Shown in pieces: positions 60,373 to 64,000 of a stretch of 64,000 nucleotides of DNA. The notes under the pieces were generated by a model, which did no database searches, was not told where the DNA came from, and saw only the letters and a program-made list of their open reading frames with translations. The DNA comes from an uncultured Prevotellaceae bacterium (GTDB taxonomy: Bacteria; Bacteroidota; Bacteroidia; Bacteroidales; Muribaculaceae), in contig CAMJJG010000002.1 of the NCBI GenBank assembly GCA_946406035.1, positions 49,633 to 113,632 on the forward strand. The letters are read 5' to 3'. The stretch's first letter is position 1. Each line of letters begins with the position of its first letter. The position numbers and the translations under genes are program-made.

Positions 60373-61691
60373 CCCATACTTCCCAACACTGGGTAAAACT
60401 CGAGACGCTGGGCTGTAAGCTCAACTTCTCTGAGACCGCTACCATGCAGTCACTGCTGGCCGAGCATGGCATCTTGCCCGTAGCCCCGGGCGAGGTGCCC
60501 GACGTGTGTGTGGTGAACACTTGCAGCGTGACCGCCCTGGCCGACAGCAAGTGCCGTCAGCACATCCGTCACCTCATCCGCCAGTTCCCTGACGCTCTGA
60601 TGGTGGTCACGGGCTGCTATGCCCAGCTCAAGGGTAAAGAGATTGCCGAGATCGAGGGGGTTGACATCGTGCTGGGCAGCGAGCACAAGGCCGACATCGC
60701 CCGATATGTGCTGCAGTGGTTCGAGGACCGGCAGCAGCAGCTGGCGGTGACGCCATCGCTCGACATACGCTCGTTCTCGCCGTCATGTGACCGCGGCGAC
60801 CGCACCCGCTACTGGCTCAAGGTGCAGGACGGCTGTGACTACTGGTGCAGCTATTGCACGATACCCGCCGCGCGCGGGCGTAGCCGCAGCGGCACTATCG
60901 CCGACCTGACGGCCCAGGCCCGCCAAGTGGCCGCCGACGGAGGTAAGGAGGTTGTCATCACGGGCGTGAACATCGGCGACTTTGGCAAGAACACGGGCGA
61001 GAAATTCCTGGATCTGCTGAGGTCTCTCGATGAAATCGAGGGCATCGAGCGTTACCGCATCTCGTCGATCGAGCCCGACCTGTTGACCGACGACATCATC
61101 GACTGGTGTGCCCGCTCACGGGCCTTTATGCCCCACTTCCACATCCCGTTGCAGAGTGGCAGTGACCCGGTGCTCAAGCTCATGCGCCGTCACTACGACC
61201 GCCAGCTGTTTGCCGACAAGGTGGCGCGCTGCCGCGAGTTGATGCCCGACTGCTTCATCGGTGTGGACGTGATGGTGGGCACCCGCGGCGAGACGCCCGA
61301 GCTGTTTGAGGACAGCTACAGCTTCATCGCCGGGCTGGAGGTGCAGCACCTGCACGTGTTCCCCTACAGCGAGCGCCCCGGCACCATGGCCCTGCGCATC
61401 CCCTATATCGTCACCCAGCAGGACAAGCAGGAGCGTGCCGCCCGCATGATTGCCCTGAGCGACAGGAAGCAGGCCGAGTTCACGCGCCGCTACCTGGGCA
61501 CCGTGCGCCCCGTGCTGCTCGAGCATGGCCACGGCAAGGGCATGATGCACGGCTTCACCGACAACTACATCCGCGTCAATGTCGAGCCCGACATGAGCCT
61601 TGCCAACCACATCGTGGACGTGAAACTACTGTCCCTCAACGACGACCTGAGCGTCGATGCTGAGGTGGTTAAAGATACTGAACATCAATGA
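60369..61691 (+). CDS. mtaB: tRNA t6A37 methylthiotransferase MtaB
   Basis: A radical-SAM enzyme that adds a methylthio group to t6A37 in tRNA, giving ms2t6A. The 440-residue protein has the N-terminal UPF0004 cluster (LGCKLNFSE, NTCSVTALADSKCRQ, VTGCYAQ), the radical-SAM motif CDYWCSYCTIP and the GVNIGDFG, HIPLQSGS and HVFPYSERPGT blocks that separate MtaB from MiaB and RimO. Its coupling to rnr makes an RNA-metabolism operon; with tcdA, two t6A37 modifiers lie in this window. Confidence 0.94.
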   Translation: MTHTSQHWVKLETLGCKLNFSETATMQSLLAEHGILPVAPGEVPDVCVVNTCSVTALADSKCRQHIRHLIRQFPDALMVVTGCYAQLKGKEIAEIEGVDIVLGSEHKADIARYVLQWFEDRQQQLAVTPSLDIRSFSPSCDRGDRTRYWLKVQDGCDYWCSYCTIPAARGRSRSGTIADLTAQARQVAADGGKEVVITGVNIGDFGKNTGEKFLDLLRSLDEIEGIERYRISSIEPDLLTDDIIDWCARSRAFMPHFHIPLQSGSDPVLKLMRRHYDRQLFADKVARCRELMPDCFIGVDVMVGTRGETPELFEDSYSFIAGLEVQHLHVFPYSERPGTMALRIPYIVTQQDKQERAARMIALSDRKQAEFTRRYLGTVRPVLLEHGHGKGMMHGFTDNYIRVNVEPDMSLANHIVDVKLLSLNDDLSVDAEVVKDTEHQ

Positions 61692-62707
61692 AAAAAGTTG
61701 CTGTCATCATTCTTAACTGGAACGGCACCGCGTTGTTGCGCCGATATCTGCCAACGGTCATCGAGGGCACCGATGACGCCGTTGCCGACGTCATTGTCGC
61801 CGACAACGGCAGCACCGACGAGAGCCTGCGGGTGCTCGAGCAGGAGTTCCCCCAGGTCAAGGTGCTACCCCTGGGAGAGAACCACGGCTTTGCCCAGGGC
61901 TATAACCTGGCTATCGGGCAGACGATGTACCCCTACACGGTGCTGCTCAACAACGACGTGCGCACTCCCCGCGGCTGGCTCAACCCTCTGCTGGACTACA
62001 TGGAGGCTCACCCTGGCGTGGGCGCCGTGATGCCCAAGTTGCTCCACGATCGCGAGGATGGCAAGGCGATGTTTGAGTATGCGGGCGCCGCTGGCGGCTA
62101 CATCGACTGCCATGGCTACCCCTACTGCCGCGGGCGCATTTTTGAGTATGTCGAGCCCGACAGCGGCCAGTATGACGACGGGCCCAAGAGCGTCTTTTGG
62201 GCCACTGGCGCCTGCCTGATGGTGCGTAGCCGGCTCTATCAAGACGTGGGCGGGCTGGACAAGGATTTTTTTGCCCACATGGAGGAGATTGACCTGTGCT
62301 GGCGCATCCGCCTGGCGGGTAACGAACTGATGATGGTTCCCTCGAGCCGGGTCTATCACCTGGGCGGGGGCAGCCTGCCCCAGGGCAACCCCAGGAAGAC
62401 CTACCTCAACTTTCGCAACAACCTGCTGCTCTTGCACAAGAACCTGCCCGCCGACGAGGGCCGCAAGCTGCTGTTCGTCCGCCGGCTGATGGACACTCTG
62501 GCCTGGTGCATGGCTGTAGCCAAGTTCCACTTTGGCGACGCGTGGGCCATCGTGCGCGCCCACCGCGACTTTCGCAAGATGAGGGGCCGTTACACCTGCC
62601 AGCCCACGGTCAACCTGCTGCGTGAGCTACCCGAGGAGCGCGTCAACATCGTGACAGCCCACTACCTGCGCGGCGTGAAACGCTTCGCTCAACTGATGAT
62701 ACAATAA
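61688..62707 (+). CDS. Family-2 glycosyltransferase, rhamnosyltransferase-like
   Basis: A 339-residue GT-A glycosyltransferase. AVIILNWNGTALLRRYLP opens the nucleotide-sugar fold, VADNGSTDES and LLNNDVRTPRGWL carry the metal-binding acidic motif, and GACLMVRSRLYQDVGGLDK followed by HMEEIDLCWRI is the acceptor-site block of WbbL-type transferases that build surface polysaccharides. No membrane segment is strong. Its ATG overlaps the mtaB stop by four bases. The sugar and acceptor are unknown. Confidence 0.9.
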   Translation: MKKVAVIILNWNGTALLRRYLPTVIEGTDDAVADVIVADNGSTDESLRVLEQEFPQVKVLPLGENHGFAQGYNLAIGQTMYPYTVLLNNDVRTPRGWLNPLLDYMEAHPGVGAVMPKLLHDREDGKAMFEYAGAAGGYIDCHGYPYCRGRIFEYVEPDSGQYDDGPKSVFWATGACLMVRSRLYQDVGGLDKDFFAHMEEIDLCWRIRLAGNELMMVPSSRVYHLGGGSLPQGNPRKTYLNFRNNLLLLHKNLPADEGRKLLFVRRLMDTLAWCMAVAKFHFGDAWAIVRAHRDFRKMRGRYTCQPTVNLLRELPEERVNIVTAHYLRGVKRFAQLMIQ

Positions 62708-62743
62708 CCTCACTTAAAGCCCCTAAAAAAAGAAAGAGAAACA

Positions 62744-63853
62744 ATGAAGAAGCTTGGATTTGGATTAATGCGATTGCCGCTGGTCAACCCCGATGACCAG
62801 ACGAGCATCGACATCGAGCGCTTTAAGCAGATGGTGGACGTGTACATGGAGCGCGGCTTCACCTACTTTGACACCGCCTACCCCTATCACGGTGGCGCCA
62901 GCGAGCGCGCCCTGCGCCAGGCCGTGGTCGAGCGCTATCCCCGCGAGTCGTTCACCGTCACGAGCAAGATGCCCGTGTGGGCCATCAACGAGGAAGCCGA
63001 CCTGGAGCGCATCTTCAACGAGCAGCTCGAGAAATGCGGCGTTGACTATTTTGACTACTACTGGCTGCACGCCCTCAACCACGAGCGCGTCGCTGCCATG
63101 GAGCGCATCGACGGCTGGTCATTCATTGCCCGCAAGAGGGACGAGGGCCGCATCCGCCACATCGGCTTCTCATTCCACGACGACTCGGCTTTGCTGGCGC
63201 GCATCCTGCAGGAGCACCCCGAGGCCGAATTTGTTCAGCTCCAGATCAACTATCTGGACTGGGACAGCCCCGCCATCGAGGCGCGCGCGTGCTATGAGCT
63301 CTGTGTCAAGCACGGCAAGCCCGTCATCGTCATGGAGCCCGTCAAGGGCGGCTCGCTCGCCCGCGTGCCCGATGCCATCGACCGCTTGTTCAAGCAGTAT
63401 AACCCCGACGCCAGCCCAGCCTCGTGGGCGATACGCTACTGTGCCTCGCTGCCCGGCGTGATGACCGTGCTTAGCGGCATGAGCACCATCGAGCAGCTCG
63501 AGGACAATACCTCCTACATGCAGGACTTCAAGCCCCTCAACGCCGACGAGCAGGCGATCATCGCCCGCGCCACCCGGGTCATCAGCGACAGCATCGCTGT
63601 GCCCTGTACCGCCTGCCACTACTGTAGCGGCGGCTGCCCGCAGCACATCGCCATCCCCGAGTACTTCAACCTCTACAACATGGTGAAGCAGTTCGGAGAC
63701 CAGCGCAGCAATGCCAAGCTCTACTATGACCTGCTCTCGCGCAACCACGGTCGCGCCAGCGACTGCATCGAGTGCGGACAGTGCCAGGACCAGTGCCCGC
63801 AGCACATCGCCATCATCGACAGCCTCAAGCTTGTCGCCCAGGAGTTTGAGTGA
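62744..63853 (+). CDS. Cytoplasmic aldo/keto reductase with 4Fe-4S ferredoxin domain
   Basis: A 369-residue enzyme without signal peptide. It starts MKKLGFGLMRLPLV; FDTAYPYHGGASE holds the catalytic Tyr, TSKMPVW the Lys and YWLHALNHE the His. The C-terminus has CTACHYCSGGCPQ and CIECGQCQDQCPQ for two 4Fe-4S clusters. It has the same architecture as the Tat-exported enzyme at 53328-54776 but stays in the cytoplasm. It begins 36 bases after the glycosyltransferase and may be read through from that operon. The substrate is unknown. Confidence 0.88.
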   Translation: MKKLGFGLMRLPLVNPDDQTSIDIERFKQMVDVYMERGFTYFDTAYPYHGGASERALRQAVVERYPRESFTVTSKMPVWAINEEADLERIFNEQLEKCGVDYFDYYWLHALNHERVAAMERIDGWSFIARKRDEGRIRHIGFSFHDDSALLARILQEHPEAEFVQLQINYLDWDSPAIEARACYELCVKHGKPVIVMEPVKGGSLARVPDAIDRLFKQYNPDASPASWAIRYCASLPGVMTVLSGMSTIEQLEDNTSYMQDFKPLNADEQAIIARATRVISDSIAVPCTACHYCSGGCPQHIAIPEYFNLYNMVKQFGDQRSNAKLYYDLLSRNHGRASDCIECGQCQDQCPQHIAIIDSLKLVAQEFE

Positions 63854-63900
63854 GCCAGCCCCACCTAACCCTCGCGGGACCAACTGCCCAATCTTAGCCC

Positions 63901-63969
63901 TGGCAAAACACTCATTGCCAAGGAACAGCACAAATCACTGCCCGCGGGCTTTTAAGGCCTGCGGGCAGT
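63901..63969 (+). terminator. Two hairpins after the last aldo/keto reductase
   Basis: TGGCAA/TTGCCA (63901-63920) is followed by a stronger stem, ACTGCCCGC/GCGGGCAGT (63937-63969), then CGTTTT. The second is a likely Rho-independent terminator. Confidence 0.6.
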
Positions 63970-64000
63970 CGTTTTCCCCTCGGGTTAGGGCGGTTAGGGT

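Noticed and set aside
1..64000. CRISPR array
   Set aside because: No regularly spaced direct repeats of about 25-40 bases were seen and no cas-like gene is present.

Overview
The window reads as a chromosomal stretch from a GC-rich member of the Bacteroidales, plausibly Muribaculaceae or Prevotellaceae; the family cannot be fixed from sequence alone. The evidence is the recurring Bacteroidetes promoter (TTTG or TTG about 20 bases before TAnnTTTG) at many genes, the lack of strong Shine-Dalgarno sites, the order parA-parB-DUF5683-lytic transglycosylase, M6 peptidases ending in dockerin-like repeats, GIN-domain (DUF2807) proteins, Ig-like lipoproteins and a type IX-like C-terminal tail.

Layout. 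1-7.5 kb (minus strand): an edge-truncated CoA-transferase, pgi, a GNAT protein, a 36-residue membrane microprotein, a zinc-ribbon membrane protein and a psuK-psuG pseudouridine operon. 7.5-12 kb: a broken duplicate of an esterase start, a CPBP protease, the intact esterase, a MATE exporter and panB. 12-17 kb: a secreted protein with 16 cysteines and a 1,299-residue secreted SGNH hydrolase carrying starch-binding-like modules. 17-29 kb: a dihydrouridine synthase, two GIN-domain proteins, an Ig-like lipoprotein, a metallo-beta-lactamase-fold hydrolase coupled to an orphan histidine kinase, a HAD phosphatase, a YihY membrane protein and two poorly known genes.

30.0-40.8 kb is a visibly AT-rich island between a tRNA-Leu(CAA) and a displaced copy of that tRNA's 3' end with its own terminator. 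All nine island genes lie on the minus strand and most overlap or almost touch, so they look like one operon: a short charged protein, two different dynamin-like GTPases, a protein with a C-terminal membrane hairpin, a 1,157-residue HerA/FtsK-type ATPase with a glycine-rich membrane insert, a nuclease-toxin-like protein, a 95-residue protein, an HExxH metallopeptidase-like protein and a 94-residue protein. I infer a membrane-associated effector-delivery or defence system. This is the strongest candidate in the window for something undescribed. No integrase is visible.

41-64 kb is again GC-rich: tcdA; parA-parB-DUF5683-transglycosylase; tandem secreted M6 peptidases with dockerin-like ends; a candidate small RNA; a polyferredoxin, Tat-exported aldo/keto reductase and CvpA operon; two overlapping GH25 lysozymes; rnr-mtaB-glycosyltransferase as an overlapping operon; and a second ferredoxin-type aldo/keto reductase at the right end.
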